53,290 nt of DNA from Frankiaceae bacterium (lineage in GTDB: Bacteria > Actinomycetota > Actinomycetes > BP-191). The stretch covers positions 1 to 53,290 of the forward strand of contig JAVEEC010000127.1 in the NCBI GenBank assembly GCA_030840645.1, in the 5' to 3' direction. This document shows, piece by piece, positions 10,539 through 19,539 of this stretch (position 1 is its first letter; every line of letters starts with the position of its first letter). A model generated the notes under the pieces. It made no database searches. It saw only the letters and a program-made list of their open reading frames with translations, and was not told the DNA's origin. The position numbers and the translations under genes were made by a program.

Positions 10539-11671
10539 GTGGCCGCCGGGCGTTCGTCGATCGCGACCCACTTCTGGTCGCGGACGCCGACGTACTCGCT
10601 GTCCGGACGGATCAGCCGGTTGTCGAGGTGCTGCTCGATGACGTGCGCGGTCCAGCCCGCCATCCGCGACACCGCGAACACCGGGGTGAACAGGTCGGTC
10701 GGGATGCCGAGCGCGTGGTAGACGCTGGCGGCGAAGAAGTCGACGTTCGGGTAGAGGCCCTTGACCTCGAGCACGACGCGCTCCATGTCGGTCGACATGC
10801 CGTAGTACGTCGTGTCGCCGGTCAGCTCGCCGAGCTCGCGGGAGAGGCGGCGCAGGTGCGTCGCGCGCGGGTCCTCGGTCTTGTAGACGCGGTGCCCGAA
10901 GCCCATCAGCTTCTTCCCCGCGCCGAGCTCGGCGCGGACGAACGCGTCGACCTTCGCGGGGTCGCCGATCTGGACCAGCGATTTCATGACGGCCTCGTTG
11001 GCCCCGCCGTGCAACGGCCCCTTCAACGTGCCGATCGCCGCGACCACGGCCGAGTGCATGTCGGACAACGTCGCCGCGCAGACCCGGGCGGCGAACGTCG
11101 AGGCGTTCATGGTGTGGTCGGCGTGCAGGACCAGGCACTCGTCGAACGCCTCCGCCGCGCGCTGCGGGGGGCGGTCACCGGTGATCTGGAGGAGGAAGTT
11201 GCCCGCGATGCCGAGGTCGGGGTCGGCCGGAGGCATCGTGGTGCCGCGCCTGGCGTGCTCGTACCGCGCGACCAGCAGCGGCATCCGCGCGACCAGCCGG
11301 ACGGCCTTGCGCTGGTTGGCGTCGGGGGCGTTCGAGTCCTTGTCGGGGTCGTCGTGGCCGAGCGCGGAGAGCAGCGTGCGCAGCGCCTCCATCGGCCCGG
11401 CGACGGGACCGAGGCGCGCGGCCAGCTCCTCGACGAGGGGCGGGAGCGTACGGGCGGCGGCCAGCTCGGCCTCCAGCGCGCCCAGCTCGGCCCGCGTGGG
11501 CAGCGTGCCGCGGAGCAGCAGGTGGACGCACTCCTCGAACGTGATCCGCCCGGCGAGGTCGTGGATGTCGTAGCCCCGGTAGAACAGGCGGCCCGCCCGC
11601 CCGTCGATGTCCGAGAGCGCCGTGGAGGCGGCGACGACGTCGGCCAGCCCCTTCGCGGGCTTGTCAACCAT
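10535..11671 (-). CDS. gltA: Citrate synthase (citrate/2-methylcitrate family)
   Basis: A 378-residue enzyme condensing acetyl-CoA (or propionyl-CoA) with oxaloacetate. The catalytic triad is present: H221 (KGPLHGGANEAV), H260 (MGFGHRVYK) and D311 (YPNVDFF). The N terminus LADVVAASTALSDIDG and the short length belong to the Gram-positive dimeric type, which includes methylcitrate synthases, so acyl specificity is not certain. The nearby icd and mdh favour a TCA role. It leads a run of four overlapping minus-strand genes. The ATG follows a purine-rich GGGAAGGGG leader; a candidate -10, TAGACT, lies about 40 nt upstream. Divergent from the FHA regulator gene. Confidence 0.9.
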   Translation of the reverse strand: MVDKPAKGLADVVAASTALSDIDGRAGRLFYRGYDIHDLAGRITFEECVHLLLRGTLPTRAELGALEAELAAARTLPPLVEELAARLGPVAGPMEALRTLLSALGHDDPDKDSNAPDANQRKAVRLVARMPLLVARYEHARRGTTMPPADPDLGIAGNFLLQITGDRPPQRAAEAFDECLVLHADHTMNASTFAARVCAATLSDMHSAVVAAIGTLKGPLHGGANEAVMKSLVQIGDPAKVDAFVRAELGAGKKLMGFGHRVYKTEDPRATHLRRLSRELGELTGDTTYYGMSTDMERVVLEVKGLYPNVDFFAASVYHALGIPTDLFTPVFAVSRMAGWTAHVIEQHLDNRLIRPDSEYVGVRDQKWVAIDERPAAT

Positions 11672-11775
11672 GTGTGCTCTGCCCCTTCCCCGGTCCGTGG
11701 GAGTCTACCGACGTGCCCGATTCGCGGCGAAACCATGGTGTGGCGCGGTGGGCAGGGGGGTAACCCCGCCTGTGA

Positions 11776-11795
11776 GCCTGGCATCACCGCCAGGC
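11776..11795. promoter_or_regulatory. Short palindrome in the citrate synthase / FHA divergent region
   Basis: GCCTGGC and GCCAGGC separated by six bases, about 13 nt upstream of the candidate TAGCGT -10 at 11808-11813 for the FHA gene. It could be a regulator site or a minor hairpin; no regulator can be named. Confidence 0.25.
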
Positions 11796-11834
11796 CAGCA
11801 ACGTGAGTAGCGTGTGACGTAGGAGGTCGCCGTC

Positions 11835-12551
11835 GTGCCAAGTCCGTTCCTGCGCGTGGAGGACAACGGTGCCGTGTTCGACCTCAGGGACGATGTCACG
11901 ACGGTCGGCAGAGGCAGCGGCGTCGACGTGTCGCTGGAGGACCCGACGGTGTCCCGGCTGCACGCCGAGCTGGTCCGCGGGGGTCCGCACGTCTACACCG
12001 CCGACCTCGGCCTCTCCAGCAACGGCACCCGGGTCAACGGCCGACCGGTCGGCCGCCGCACCCTGCGCGACGGCGACGTGGTGTCGTTCGGGACGGCGCG
12101 CGCCCGCGTCGGCGGGATCGAGGAGCTGGACGACCACGTCGCCGAGGCCGCCTCGGACACGATGGAGCTGCGCCGCATCACCGCGCCCGACCTGACCCGC
12201 CGCGAGCTCGAGGTGCTGACCGCGCTGTGCCGGCCCGCACTGCGCCAGGACGCGTTCGTCGCGCCGGCGTCCGCGCGCGAGATCGCCGAGGAGCTGGTCG
12301 TCACCGAGGCGGCCGTCAAGCAGCACCTGCTGCGGCTGTACCAGAAGTTCCGCATCCCCGAGGGCACCAACCGCCGGGCCAAGCTGGCGAACGAGGTCAT
12401 CGCCGCGGGCGTCGTCCGCCCGCTGCCGGACACGCCGCCCGCGCCCGCCGTTCCCGCGCAGCCCGCGGCCCCGAGCAACGGTCACGCGCCGGCCCAAGCC
12501 GCCCCGCGGTCGGGCCAGCCCACCCCGGCCGGCGCCCGCCGCGTCGGCTAG
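11835..12551 (+). CDS. FHA-domain protein with C-terminal helix-turn-helix
   Basis: A 238-residue cytoplasmic protein. The N-terminal FHA domain (about 7-95) has the phosphothreonine-binding landmarks VGRGSGVDV (GR at 25-26), S40-R-L-H and N63-G-T. After a linker, residues 119-191 form a LuxR-like DNA-binding unit: LTRRELEVL, then SAREIAEELVVTEAAVKQHLLRLYQKF, ending in a Pro/Ala-rich tail of low complexity. The arrangement suggests a transcription factor controlled through Ser/Thr kinase signalling. A strong Shine-Dalgarno (AGGAGG) precedes the GTG start by 8 nt, and TAGCGT at 11808 is a plausible -10. Targets are unknown; the divergent citrate synthase promoter is a candidate. Confidence 0.85.
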   Translation: MPSPFLRVEDNGAVFDLRDDVTTVGRGSGVDVSLEDPTVSRLHAELVRGGPHVYTADLGLSSNGTRVNGRPVGRRTLRDGDVVSFGTARARVGGIEELDDHVAEAASDTMELRRITAPDLTRRELEVLTALCRPALRQDAFVAPASAREIAEELVVTEAAVKQHLLRLYQKFRIPEGTNRRAKLANEVIAAGVVRPLPDTPPAPAVPAQPAAPSNGHAPAQAAPRSGQPTPAGARRVG

Positions 12552-12569
12552 GGGTTCTGCGAAAACTCG

Positions 12570-12622
12570 CGTTCTGTGCAGCCCACCCGGCCCCTCTTGA
12601 GCGTGGCGATCTTCACAGAACG
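12570..12622 (-). repeat. Dispersed 53-bp inverted-repeat element, copy 2
   Basis: Reverse-orientation full copy between the FHA gene and the convergent folD. Its 5' end (CGTTCTGTGAAG on the minus strand) overlaps folD so that GTT-CTG-TGA gives the last two codons and the stop. A second similar block (GGTTCTGCG) lies just outside the element at 12553. Confidence 0.85.
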
Positions 12623-13497
12623 GGCCGGGCGCGGCGCTCGGCCGCCTCGACGCAGTTCTTGAACAGCATCGCCACGGTCGTCGGCCCCACGCCGCCGACC
12701 CGCGGCGTGATCGCGCCCGCGACCGCCTCGCACGACTCGTCCACGTCCGGCAGCAGGCGGCGGCCCTCGTAGCGAACGCCGCCGCCGACGACGGTCACGC
12801 CCGGCGTCAGGTGCTCGGGCCGCAGGATGCCGGGAACGCCCGCCGCCGCCACGACGACGTCGGCGCGGCGCGTGTGCACCGCCCAGTCCGGGACGCCGGT
12901 GTGCACGACGGTGACGGCGGCGTTGGCGGTCGCCCGCTTCTGGGTCAGCAGCAGCGCGAGCGGACGGCCCAGCGTCGTGCCGCGGCCGAGGATGACGACG
13001 TCGCGGCCCGACACCGGGATCTCGTAGTGCGCGAGCAGCGCCTCGATGCCCGCGGGCGTGCACGGAACGGGGCCCGGCATGCCGAGCGCGAGGCGGCCCA
13101 TGTTGACCGGGTGCAGGCCGTCGACGTCCTTGTCGGGGTCCATCTCCAGCAGCGCCGCCTCGAAGTCGATCTGCGGCGGCGTCGGGTGCTGCACCAGCAT
13201 CGCGTCGACCGCCGGGTCGTCGTTGAACGACCTGATGGCCGCGACGAGGTCCGCCTGGGTCGCCTCCTCGCCCAGGCCGATGTGGGGTGAGTCGATGCCG
13301 AGGGCCGCGGCCTTCTCGTGCTTGACGCGGATGTATCCGGCGCTGGCGGAGTCCTCGCCGACCAGGATGGTGCCGAGCGTCGGGCGGTGCCCGGCAGCGG
13401 TGAGCGCGGCGATCCGCGGCGCCAGCGACGCGAGCACCGCGTCCGCGACCGGCGCGCCGGGGAGCATGCGAGCGGTCATGGCGTTGGAGTCTGTCAC
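12613..13497 (-). CDS. folD: Methylenetetrahydrofolate dehydrogenase / cyclohydrolase
   Basis: A 294-residue bifunctional enzyme interconverting 5,10-methylene-, methenyl- and 10-formyl-tetrahydrofolate, supplying formyl groups to PurN and PurH in the same operon. Family motifs are present: the YIRVKHEKA active-site Tyr/Lys region, VQHPTPPQ, DKDVDGLHPVNMG, VILGRGTTLGRPLALLL for NADP binding, and GGVGPTTVAMLF near the end. GTG at 13497 overlaps the upstream stop (GTGA); ATG at 13479 is an alternative. The last two codons and the stop come from dispersed repeat copy 2, so the C terminus (PVL) may have been altered by its insertion. Length is normal. Confidence 0.95.
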   Translation of the reverse strand: MTDSNAMTARMLPGAPVADAVLASLAPRIAALTAAGHRPTLGTILVGEDSASAGYIRVKHEKAAALGIDSPHIGLGEEATQADLVAAIRSFNDDPAVDAMLVQHPTPPQIDFEAALLEMDPDKDVDGLHPVNMGRLALGMPGPVPCTPAGIEALLAHYEIPVSGRDVVILGRGTTLGRPLALLLTQKRATANAAVTVVHTGVPDWAVHTRRADVVVAAAGVPGILRPEHLTPGVTVVGGGVRYEGRRLLPDVDESCEAVAGAITPRVGGVGPTTVAMLFKNCVEAAERRARPVL

Positions 13498-14006
13498 TCC
13501 ACGACCGCGCCGAGCCCGGCGGCCACCTGGACGGCCTGCGCCACGTCGATCCGCGCACCGCGCAGGTCGAGTCTCGCGAGGTCGACGCCGTTCACGAGTG
13601 CCCCGCGCAGGTCCGCATCGGCGAGCACCGCGCCGCGCAGCGTCGCGTACGACAGGTCCGCCTCGCGCAGGTCGCAGCCGGTGAGGTCGGCGTCGGTCAG
13701 GTCCGCCTCGGCGAGCTTCACGCCGCGGAACGACACGCCGCGCAGGTCGGCGCCGCGCAGCCGGACGTACGACCAGTCGCCGCCCTCGACGCGCAACGGC
13801 CGCAGCTCCGCGGACTCGAACACCGAGCCGGTCAGCTTGCAGCCGACGAACGCCGCGTCGAAGAGGTTGCTCCGCCGGAACGTGCACCGCAGGAACGCCG
13901 TACCGGTGTGCACCGAGGCGTTGAGCCGCGCGCCGGAGAAGTCGGCGTCCTCGTAGACTTCGCCGGACGTCGCCCACTCGATGAGGTCGGCGTCAGTGAA
14001 AGAAAT
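13494..14006 (-). CDS. Pentapeptide-repeat protein
   Basis: A protein of up to 170 residues made largely of A(D/N)Lxx pentapeptide repeats (for example [20 protein letters not shown]), expected to form a right-handed quadrilateral beta-helix. The start is uncertain. GTG at 13913 gives 139 residues but cuts off clear repeats ([11 protein letters not shown]) encoded upstream. Extending to the purH end reaches a codon ATT at 14006, preceded by GGGGA, which would give [11 protein letters not shown] at the N terminus. No ATG, GTG or TTG lies between ATT and well inside purH. The gene overlaps both purH and folD, so it is co-translated with one-carbon genes. The role is unknown. Confidence 0.75.
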   Translation of the reverse strand: MSFTDADLIEWATSGEVYEDADFSGARLNASVHTGTAFLRCTFRRSNLFDAAFVGCKLTGSVFESAELRPLRVEGGDWSYVRLRGADLRGVSFRGVKLAEADLTDADLTGCDLREADLSYATLRGAVLADADLRGALVNGVDLARLDLRGARIDVAQAVQVAAGLGAVVE

Positions 14007-15540
14007 GGCGCGTCCCCGTGAACAGCAGCGCCACCCCCGCGCGACGCGCCGCCTCGACGACCTCCGCGTCGCGCTTCGAGCCGCCCGGCTCGACGACAGC
14101 GCGCACGCCTGCCTCGGCCAGCACCTCGAACCCGTCCGCGAACGGGAAGAACGCGTCGCTCGCCGCGACGCTGCCCTTCGCCCGATCGCCCGCGCGCGCG
14201 ACGGCGAGGCGCGCAGCGTCGACGCGGTTGACCTGGCCCATGCCGACGCCGACGGTCGCGCCGCCGGCGGCGAGGAGGATGGCGTTCGACTTCACGGCGC
14301 GGCAGGCGCGCCACGCGAACGCGAGGTCGTCGAGCGTCTCGGCGTCCACGGCCAGCCCGGTCTGCTCGGTCCACGTCGAGGGGTCGTCCCCGGGCGCGTC
14401 GAGCGCGTCGCGGGTCTGCACCAAGACCCCGCCCGTGACCTGCCGCCACTCGATGCGTTGCGGCGCAACGGGTTCAGGGCAGCGCAGCACCCGGATCGAG
14501 GGCTTGCGCGACAGCAGCTCGACCGCGCCGTCCTCGTACGACGGCGCGACGATCACCTCGGTGAAGATCTCCGCGACCTGGTTCGCGAGCTCGACGGTGA
14601 CCGGGCGGTTGACCGCGATGACGCCGCCGAACGCCGACACCGGGTCGCACGCGTGCGCCTTGCGGTGCGCCTCGGCAACGGTCGCGGCGACCGCGATGCC
14701 GCAGGGGTTGGCGTGCTTGACGACGGCGACGCACGGCTCGGCGAAGTCGTACACGGCGCGGCGCGCGGCGTCGGTGTCGACGTAGTTGTTGTACGACATC
14801 TGCTTGCCGTGCAGCTGTTCGGCCTGCGCGAGCCCGGGCGGCGCGTCGGCGTCGAGGTACAGCGCGGCCGACTGGTGCGGGTTCTCGCCGTACCGCAGGA
14901 CGTCGGCGCGCGACAGGGCGGAGCCCGCGAACGCCGGCCAGTCGCCGCCGACCAGTTCCTGCGCGAACCACGACGCGACGGCGACGTCGTAGGACGCCGT
15001 GTGCGCGAACGCCTCCGCGGCAAGCGCGCGGCGCTCGTCGAGCGTGAACCCGCCGCCGCGCACGGCGTCCAGCACTGCGCCGTACCGCGACGGCGAGACG
15101 ACGACGGCGACCGACGGGTGGTTCTTCGCGGCGGCGCGGACCATCGTCGGCCCGCCGATGTCGATCTGCTCGACGCACTCGTCCGGCGTCGCGCCCGACG
15201 CGACGGTGTCGCGGAACGGGTACAGGTTGACGACGACCAGCTCGAACGGCTCGACCCCCAGGTCGCGCAGCTGCGCCTCGTGGTCCGGCAGCCGGAGGTC
15301 GGCGAGGATGCCCGCGTGCACCTTCGGGTGCAGCGTCTTGACCCGCCCGTCCAGGCACTCGGGGAAACCGGTCACGTCCGAGACCGCGGTGACGGGCAGC
15401 CCGGCCTCGGTGATGCGCGACGCCGTCGAACCGGTCGAGACGATCTCGACGCCGGCGTCGACCAGGCCGCGGGCCAGGTCGAGCAGCCCGGTCTTGTCGT
15501 ACACGCTGACCAACGCGCGGCGGACGGGGCGCTGCGTCAC
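13993..15540 (-). CDS. purH: AICAR transformylase / IMP cyclohydrolase
   Basis: A 515-residue bifunctional enzyme carrying out the last two steps of IMP synthesis. The N-terminal MGS-like IMP cyclohydrolase domain covers about residues 1-130 ([46 protein letters not shown]). The AICAR transformylase domain follows, including the VVKHANPCG motif whose Lys-His pair is catalytic, and RYGENPHQ. The GTG start overlaps the purN stop (GTGA), and the stop overlaps the frame of the pentapeptide gene. With purN and folD in the same run, formyl-folate supply and two formyl-transfer steps are co-expressed. Confidence 0.97.
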   Translation of the reverse strand: MTQRPVRRALVSVYDKTGLLDLARGLVDAGVEIVSTGSTASRITEAGLPVTAVSDVTGFPECLDGRVKTLHPKVHAGILADLRLPDHEAQLRDLGVEPFELVVVNLYPFRDTVASGATPDECVEQIDIGGPTMVRAAAKNHPSVAVVVSPSRYGAVLDAVRGGGFTLDERRALAAEAFAHTASYDVAVASWFAQELVGGDWPAFAGSALSRADVLRYGENPHQSAALYLDADAPPGLAQAEQLHGKQMSYNNYVDTDAARRAVYDFAEPCVAVVKHANPCGIAVAATVAEAHRKAHACDPVSAFGGVIAVNRPVTVELANQVAEIFTEVIVAPSYEDGAVELLSRKPSIRVLRCPEPVAPQRIEWRQVTGGVLVQTRDALDAPGDDPSTWTEQTGLAVDAETLDDLAFAWRACRAVKSNAILLAAGGATVGVGMGQVNRVDAARLAVARAGDRAKGSVAASDAFFPFADGFEVLAEAGVRAVVEPGGSKRDAEVVEAARRAGVALLFTGTRHFFH

Positions 15541-16139
15541 GGCAGGACGACCTTTCTTCCCTCGATCTTCGGGCGGCCGCCGCGCGCCAGCCGGCCGACG
15601 GTGTCGACGAGGAGGCGGCGCTCGACGGTCTTGATGCGTTCGTGCAACGTCGCCTCGTCGTCGTCGTCGCGGACCGTCACGGCCTCCTGGGCGATGATCG
15701 GGCCGGTGTCGACGCCCGCGTCCACGAAGTGCACGGTGACGCCGGAGACCTTGACGCCGTACGCGAGCGCCTCGCCCACCCCGTGCGCCCCGGCGAACGA
15801 CGGCAGCAGCGCGGGGTGGGTGTTGACCATCGGGAACGCCTCGACCACGTGCGGCGCGAGGATCTTCATGTACCCCGCGAGGACGACGAGGTCCGGGTCA
15901 TGGGCGGCGACGGCGGCGAGCGTCCGGTCGTTGAACTCGGCCCGGTCCGCGCAGTCGCCGAGGGCGACGACGAACGTCGGGACGCCCGCGCGTTCGGCCC
16001 GCGCCAGCCCCTCGATGCCGTCGCGGTCCGCGCCGACGGCAACGACCGAGGCGCCGTACGCCGGGTCGGCGGTCGCGTCGAGGAGGGCCTGGAGGTTGGT
16101 GCCGCTGCCGGACACGAGGACGACCAGCCGGGCAGTCAC
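15537..16139 (-). CDS. purN: Phosphoribosylglycinamide formyltransferase
   Basis: A 200-residue enzyme transferring a formyl group from 10-formyl-tetrahydrofolate to GAR in purine synthesis. Catalytic residues N106, H108 ([11 protein letters not shown]) and D144 ([10 protein letters not shown]) fall at the same numbers as in E. coli PurN. The N-terminal [13 protein letters not shown] binds the phosphoribosyl substrate. It starts with GTG at 16139 and overlaps purH by GTGA. First gene of the purN-purH-pentapeptide-folD operon. A TATCGT hexamer on the minus strand near 16203-16198 is a possible -10, not confirmed. Confidence 0.96.
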   Translation of the reverse strand: MTARLVVLVSGSGTNLQALLDATADPAYGASVVAVGADRDGIEGLARAERAGVPTFVVALGDCADRAEFNDRTLAAVAAHDPDLVVLAGYMKILAPHVVEAFPMVNTHPALLPSFAGAHGVGEALAYGVKVSGVTVHFVDAGVDTGPIIAQEAVTVRDDDDEATLHERIKTVERRLLVDTVGRLARGGRPKIEGRKVVLP

Positions 16140-16247
16140 GGGGCGGCGCGCTCCTGCGGACGGGGCCCGGTGCTTGCGCCGGGCGCGAGAGGGGCAACGA
16201 TAGCGAAAGGTCACCGGACCGAAGCACCGAGCAGCAGGAGGTACGGC

Positions 16248-16751
16248 GTGACGACCACTCCCCCGGAGCCGCCCGCGGGCGACCCCTGGCAGACCGCACC
16301 CGCCATGACCCCCGAGCAGCAGGGCCAGCCCCCGGCACCGCCGCCAGGCACCTGGGGCGCGGCGCCGCCCGGCTACGGCGCGCCCGGCGCGTACCCGCCC
16401 AACCGCCCGATGCAGAACGGCCTCGGCATCGCCGCGCTGGTGCTCGGCATCCTCGCGATGATCACCAGCTTCTTCTTCATCGGCGGGCTGCTCGGCCTGG
16501 TCGCCGTCATCCTCGGCTTCGTCGCGCGCGGCAAGGCGAAGCGCGGCGAGGCCGACAACGGCGGCATGGCCCTCGCCGGCATCATCACCGGCGGGCTCGG
16601 CATCCTCGGAACGCTGCTGATCGTCGTGCTGGTCGGCGTCCTGCTGAACAACAGCGACTTCAAGAACTACACCGACTGCGCCTCGCACGCGAACACCGTC
16701 GAGGAGCGGCAGAAGTGCGCTGACGACTTCAGCTCGAGCTTCGGGCAGTAG
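16248..16751 (+). CDS. DUF4190-domain membrane protein
   Basis: A 167-residue protein with a Pro/Gln/Gly-rich cytoplasmic N terminus (about residues 1-60, with PPGYGAPGAYPPN), two membrane helices (LGIAALVLGILAMITSFFFIGGLLGLVAVILGFVA near 65-100 and AGIITGGLGILGTLLIVVLVGVLL near 115-140), and a short external tail holding two cysteines (C-x11-C, in CASHANTVEERQKC). The double helix around an RGKAKRGEA loop is the DUF4190 pattern. CAGGAGG precedes the GTG by 6 nt. The function is unknown. The tail cysteines could form a disulfide outside the membrane. Confidence 0.85.
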   Translation: MTTTPPEPPAGDPWQTAPAMTPEQQGQPPAPPPGTWGAAPPGYGAPGAYPPNRPMQNGLGIAALVLGILAMITSFFFIGGLLGLVAVILGFVARGKAKRGEADNGGMALAGIITGGLGILGTLLIVVLVGVLLNNSDFKNYTDCASHANTVEERQKCADDFSSSFGQ

Positions 16752-16838
16752 CCGCTTGCGCCGGGAGCGGCCGGCCGGAAACGATGGGGTCGGCCGCTGC
16801 TGGCGGTCGCGCGCGCAACGCCCCGCGGAGGGAGGCCG

Positions 16839-17267
16839 GTGACGACGACCGCCGCCCTGTACGCGGCCCCGGACGCTCCCGTCGCCGCGCGCCGCGGCAC
16901 GCCGACGGGCGCGCGCGGCGTCGCGGTGCGGCTCGCGCTCGCCGCGGGCAGCACGGCGTTCCTCGGGCTGCTGCGCATCCACCGGCCGCCGGCGTTCGCG
17001 TCTGTCTGCCTGCTGCGCGCGATGACCGGCATCCCGTGCCCGCTCTGCGGGGGGACGACGGCGTTCACCCGGCTGGGCCGCGGCAACGTCGCGGGCGCGC
17101 TCGCCGCGAGCCCCGTCGCCCTGCTCGCGGGCGCCGCGCTGGTGCTCGCTCCCGCGCTCTCCGGCCGCGTCCACGTCCCACACCGGGTGCGGCCGTGGCT
17201 GTTGACTGGGGTGGCCGCGTTCGCGTGGACCTGGCAGCTCGCCCGCTTCGACCGTTGGCCGTTCTAG
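16839..17267 (+). CDS. DUF2752 membrane protein
   Basis: A 142-residue protein with the DUF2752 core: a helix after LLRAMTGIPCPLCGGTTAFTRL, including the C-P-L-C-G-G-T-T-A motif, then LGRGNVAGALAASPVALLAGAALV. Three hydrophobic segments are visible. The conserved CPxCG pair suggests a metal or redox role, but no function is established for the family. A good Shine-Dalgarno (GGAGGGAGG) precedes the GTG. It is 13 nt upstream of the RDD-like gene, so these two are probably co-transcribed, perhaps with the DUF4190 gene 87 nt upstream. Confidence 0.85.
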   Translation: MTTTAALYAAPDAPVAARRGTPTGARGVAVRLALAAGSTAFLGLLRIHRPPAFASVCLLRAMTGIPCPLCGGTTAFTRLGRGNVAGALAASPVALLAGAALVLAPALSGRVHVPHRVRPWLLTGVAAFAWTWQLARFDRWPF

Positions 17268-17280
17268 CCGAGGAGTGCGC

Positions 17281-17802
17281 ATGACGAACATGCCCCCCGA
17301 CCCGCCCCTGCCCCCGGACGGACCGCCGCCACCCCCGCCGCCCGGCTACGGCGCGCCGCCGCCCCCGCCGCCCGGCTACGCGCCCCCCGGCTACGGCCCC
17401 CCGGCGGGTGCGTGGGCGGGCCCGCCGCTCGCGGAGTGGCCCGAGCGGGTCGTCGCCAACCTCATCGACTACAGCGGCCCGTGGCTCGTCGCGGTGATCG
17501 TGCAGAACGTGGTGAGCAACTCGCTCGGCTTCCTGCTCTGGCTCGTGGCGCTCGGCTGGGGCCTCTACAACGCCAACATGCAGGGCCAGACCGGGCAGAG
17601 CACCGGCAAGAAGCAGGGCGGCCTGCGGCTGCTCGGCGAGACGACCGGGCAGCCGATCGGCGGCGGCGCGGCCATCGGCCGGTTCTTCGTACACATCCTC
17701 GATCTGCTCCCGTGCGGTCTCGGCTTCCTCTGGCCGCTGTGGGACGCGAAGAAGCAGACGTTCGCCGACAAGATCATGAAGACCGTGGTCGTCAAGGGCT
17801 GA
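17281..17802 (+). CDS. RDD-family-like membrane protein with proline-rich N terminus
   Basis: A 173-residue protein. Residues 1-48 are low-complexity Pro/Gly/Tyr sequence with repeated PPPPPPGYG units. The rest resembles an RDD domain: WPERVVANLIDYSGPWLVAVIVQNVV, LLWLVALGWGLYNANMQGQTGQSTGKKQGGLRLL, then ILDLLPCGLGFLWPLWDAKKQTFADKIMKTVVVK, typical of RDD proteins where the final segment reads K-x-Q-x-x-x-D. The R-D-D arginine/aspartate trio is partly altered (RVVANLIDY). GGAG precedes the ATG by about 9 nt. It is followed by a terminator-like hairpin shared with the convergent DUF6350 gene. Transport function is only presumed. Confidence 0.85.
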   Translation: MTNMPPDPPLPPDGPPPPPPPGYGAPPPPPPGYAPPGYGPPAGAWAGPPLAEWPERVVANLIDYSGPWLVAVIVQNVVSNSLGFLLWLVALGWGLYNANMQGQTGQSTGKKQGGLRLLGETTGQPIGGGAAIGRFFVHILDLLPCGLGFLWPLWDAKKQTFADKIMKTVVVKG

Positions 17803-17806
17803 CGCC

Positions 17807-17841
17807 CGACGGCCCTCGCCCTTCCGGGACGGGGGCCGTCG
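17807..17841. terminator. Bidirectional hairpin between the RDD-like and DUF6350 genes
   Basis: CGACGGCCC pairs perfectly with GGGCCGTCG over a 17-base loop that can itself pair CCC with GGG. It lies 4 nt past one stop and 4 nt before the convergent stop codon. No U-tract. Confidence 0.55.
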
Positions 17842-17845
17842 CCGT

Positions 17846-19048
17846 CTACCGGGGGGAACGCCGCCAGGCCACCAGCGCGGCGGCGCCCGCCGCCGCGAAC
17901 GCCACCCACTCGGCCACCGCGAGCCCGGTCAGCAGCGGCGAGGGCCCGGTCGTCGCGAGCCGGCCGGGCCCGGCCGGACCGCCGGCGGCCCAGCAGGCGA
18001 ACGCCACCGCGACGCCCGCCACCGGACCGGCCAGCGCCGCCCACCCGGCGGCCTTCGCGATGCCGAGCTCCGGCGCCCGGCGGGCCAGCCGGACCCCCGC
18101 GACAACACCCGCCGCGACCGGCACCGCGAGCAGCAGCAGCGCGGGCCCCGGCGCGGCGCCGGAGCCGGGCAGTATCGCGAGCAGCGGGAACGCCGGCAGC
18201 GGGCCCAGCGCGACGCCGGTCGGCGAGACGGCGGAGCCCGTTCCCACGGCGAAGCCCGTGCCCGCGGCGAACGCGACGCACCAGACGACGGCGTTCGGCA
18301 GGTACGCGAGGCAGAGCAGCATCAGGACGAGACCGCCGACGAGCCCCGGCCGCAGCGCGTGCATCAACGACGCCGCGCGCGGCAGGTGCCACGCCAGCGC
18401 GGCGGCGACGCCGAACGCCCCGCCGGCCGCGAGGGTCGCGAGCGCCGCCGCTGCGGAGCCGCCGACCAGGCGGAAGCGCGGCGGGAGCAGGTCCGCGTAC
18501 GCCGGCCAGCCGCGCGCCCGGACTCCCCCGAGCGCACCCGCGGCAGCGGCGAGCAGCCCCGCGAGCAGGAACACCCGCCACGGTCCTGGCCGCGCGCCCG
18601 GCTGGCGGGCGACGCCGGTGAGCAGCGCGGCGAGGACGGCGTACGGGATGCCGACGGCCGCCCCGAGACCGGCGGCCAGCCCGGGCGGCCGCGGCTGCAG
18701 CTCGCGGACGACGTTGCGGCCGGCCCGCATCGGCAGCCAGGCGAGCAGCAGCGTCAGCGTCAGCGGCGCCAGGCCGAAGGCCCCGCCCCGGACGGCGAGG
18801 CGCGCGCCGTGCGCGACCAGCCAGACCAGGGCGCCGGAGCGCAGCGCCTCGCCGGATCCGGCCCCTGACCGCGAGTCCGCGGCCCACGCGAGGACGGTCA
18901 GCGCCTCGGCGGCGACGAGACCGGTGAGGAACGCCCGCAGCGCCGCGCGGCTCACGACCAGCGCGACCGCGGACGGCGCGGGGCCGCGGCGGACGGGGCG
19001 GGCGGGGGTACGGCGCGCCGGCCGGGGGTCTCGGGTCACGGTGCTCAC
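17846..19048 (-). CDS. DUF6350 polytopic membrane protein
   Basis: A 400-residue, very Ala/Leu/Gly-rich protein with a basic cytoplasmic N terminus (TRDPRPARRTPARPVRR) and about ten membrane helices. The position next to sucD/sucC and purN matches the DUF6350 protein found at the same place in other actinobacteria; in mycobacteria the equivalent has been called PerM and linked to cell division. That homology is inferred from position, size and topology, not from a recognisable motif. It starts with GTG at 19048. Convergent with the RDD-like gene and separated from the upstream small membrane protein by 50 nt. Confidence 0.75.
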   Translation of the reverse strand: MSTVTRDPRPARRTPARPVRRGPAPSAVALVVSRAALRAFLTGLVAAEALTVLAWAADSRSGAGSGEALRSGALVWLVAHGARLAVRGGAFGLAPLTLTLLLAWLPMRAGRNVVRELQPRPPGLAAGLGAAVGIPYAVLAALLTGVARQPGARPGPWRVFLLAGLLAAAAGALGGVRARGWPAYADLLPPRFRLVGGSAAAALATLAAGGAFGVAAALAWHLPRAASLMHALRPGLVGGLVLMLLCLAYLPNAVVWCVAFAAGTGFAVGTGSAVSPTGVALGPLPAFPLLAILPGSGAAPGPALLLLAVPVAAGVVAGVRLARRAPELGIAKAAGWAALAGPVAGVAVAFACWAAGGPAGPGRLATTGPSPLLTGLAVAEWVAFAAAGAAALVAWRRSPR

Positions 19049-19098
19049 TGCGTACGACTCTCGCACGGGCTCCGCCGCCCGCCCGGCAGCGGCGCGCG

Positions 19099-19539
19099 CT
19101 ACTCCGGGGGAGCCGGCCGGAGTCCGGTGCGGCGGAGCAGGTTCCCGGCGGCGACGGCCTGCACCAGCACCGCGAACGCCCCGAGCACCAGCCAGTTGGT
19201 CCGCACCGCGAGGCTGCCGGGCACCTCCGGCCGGTCGAGCAGGCGGTACGCCACCAGCGAGAGCGCCGCGGCCGACGCGGTGAACGTCTCCGCCGCCGGC
19301 GTGACCGGCACGTCCGGTCGCTGGGGGCGGCCCTTGAAGACGACGACCCGCCCGGCGGCGTACGCCGCGAGCAGCACCGCGACGACGGCCGCGAAGCCGA
19401 GGTCCCACCCGCGCAGCTCGACGGCACGCAGGTCGACGCGGGCCTCGTACCACGGCAGGAACGACGTCAGGGCGAGCACCAGACCGCCGCCGACCACCCC
19501 GAGCTCGTCGAGGCGCCAGTCCTGCCCGGCGACGTTCAC
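19099..19539 (-). CDS. Four-TM membrane protein coupled to sucD
   Basis: A 146-residue protein with four predicted helices ([81 protein letters not shown]). The first helix ending in SFLPWY and followed by a charged loop resembles actinobacterial small membrane proteins of no known function (DUF5336-like, low certainty). It begins with a GTG overlapping the sucD stop codon (GTGA), so it is translated with the TCA enzyme. No enzymatic motif is visible. Confidence 0.7.
   Translation of the reverse strand: MNVAGQDWRLDELGVVGGGLVLALTSFLPWYEARVDLRAVELRGWDLGFAAVVAVLLAAYAAGRVVVFKGRPQRPDVPVTPAAETFTASAAALSLVAYRLLDRPEVPGSLAVRTNWLVLGAFAVLVQAVAAGNLLRRTGLRPAPPE

Noticed and set aside
14474..15358. Long open frame antisense to purH, and similar long frames elsewhere (for example 27145-29958, 351-1622)
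   Set aside because: In very GC-rich DNA the wobble bias leaves long open antisense frames. Their translations are low-complexity Arg/Ala/Pro with no domain, and real conserved genes occupy the other strand or frame.
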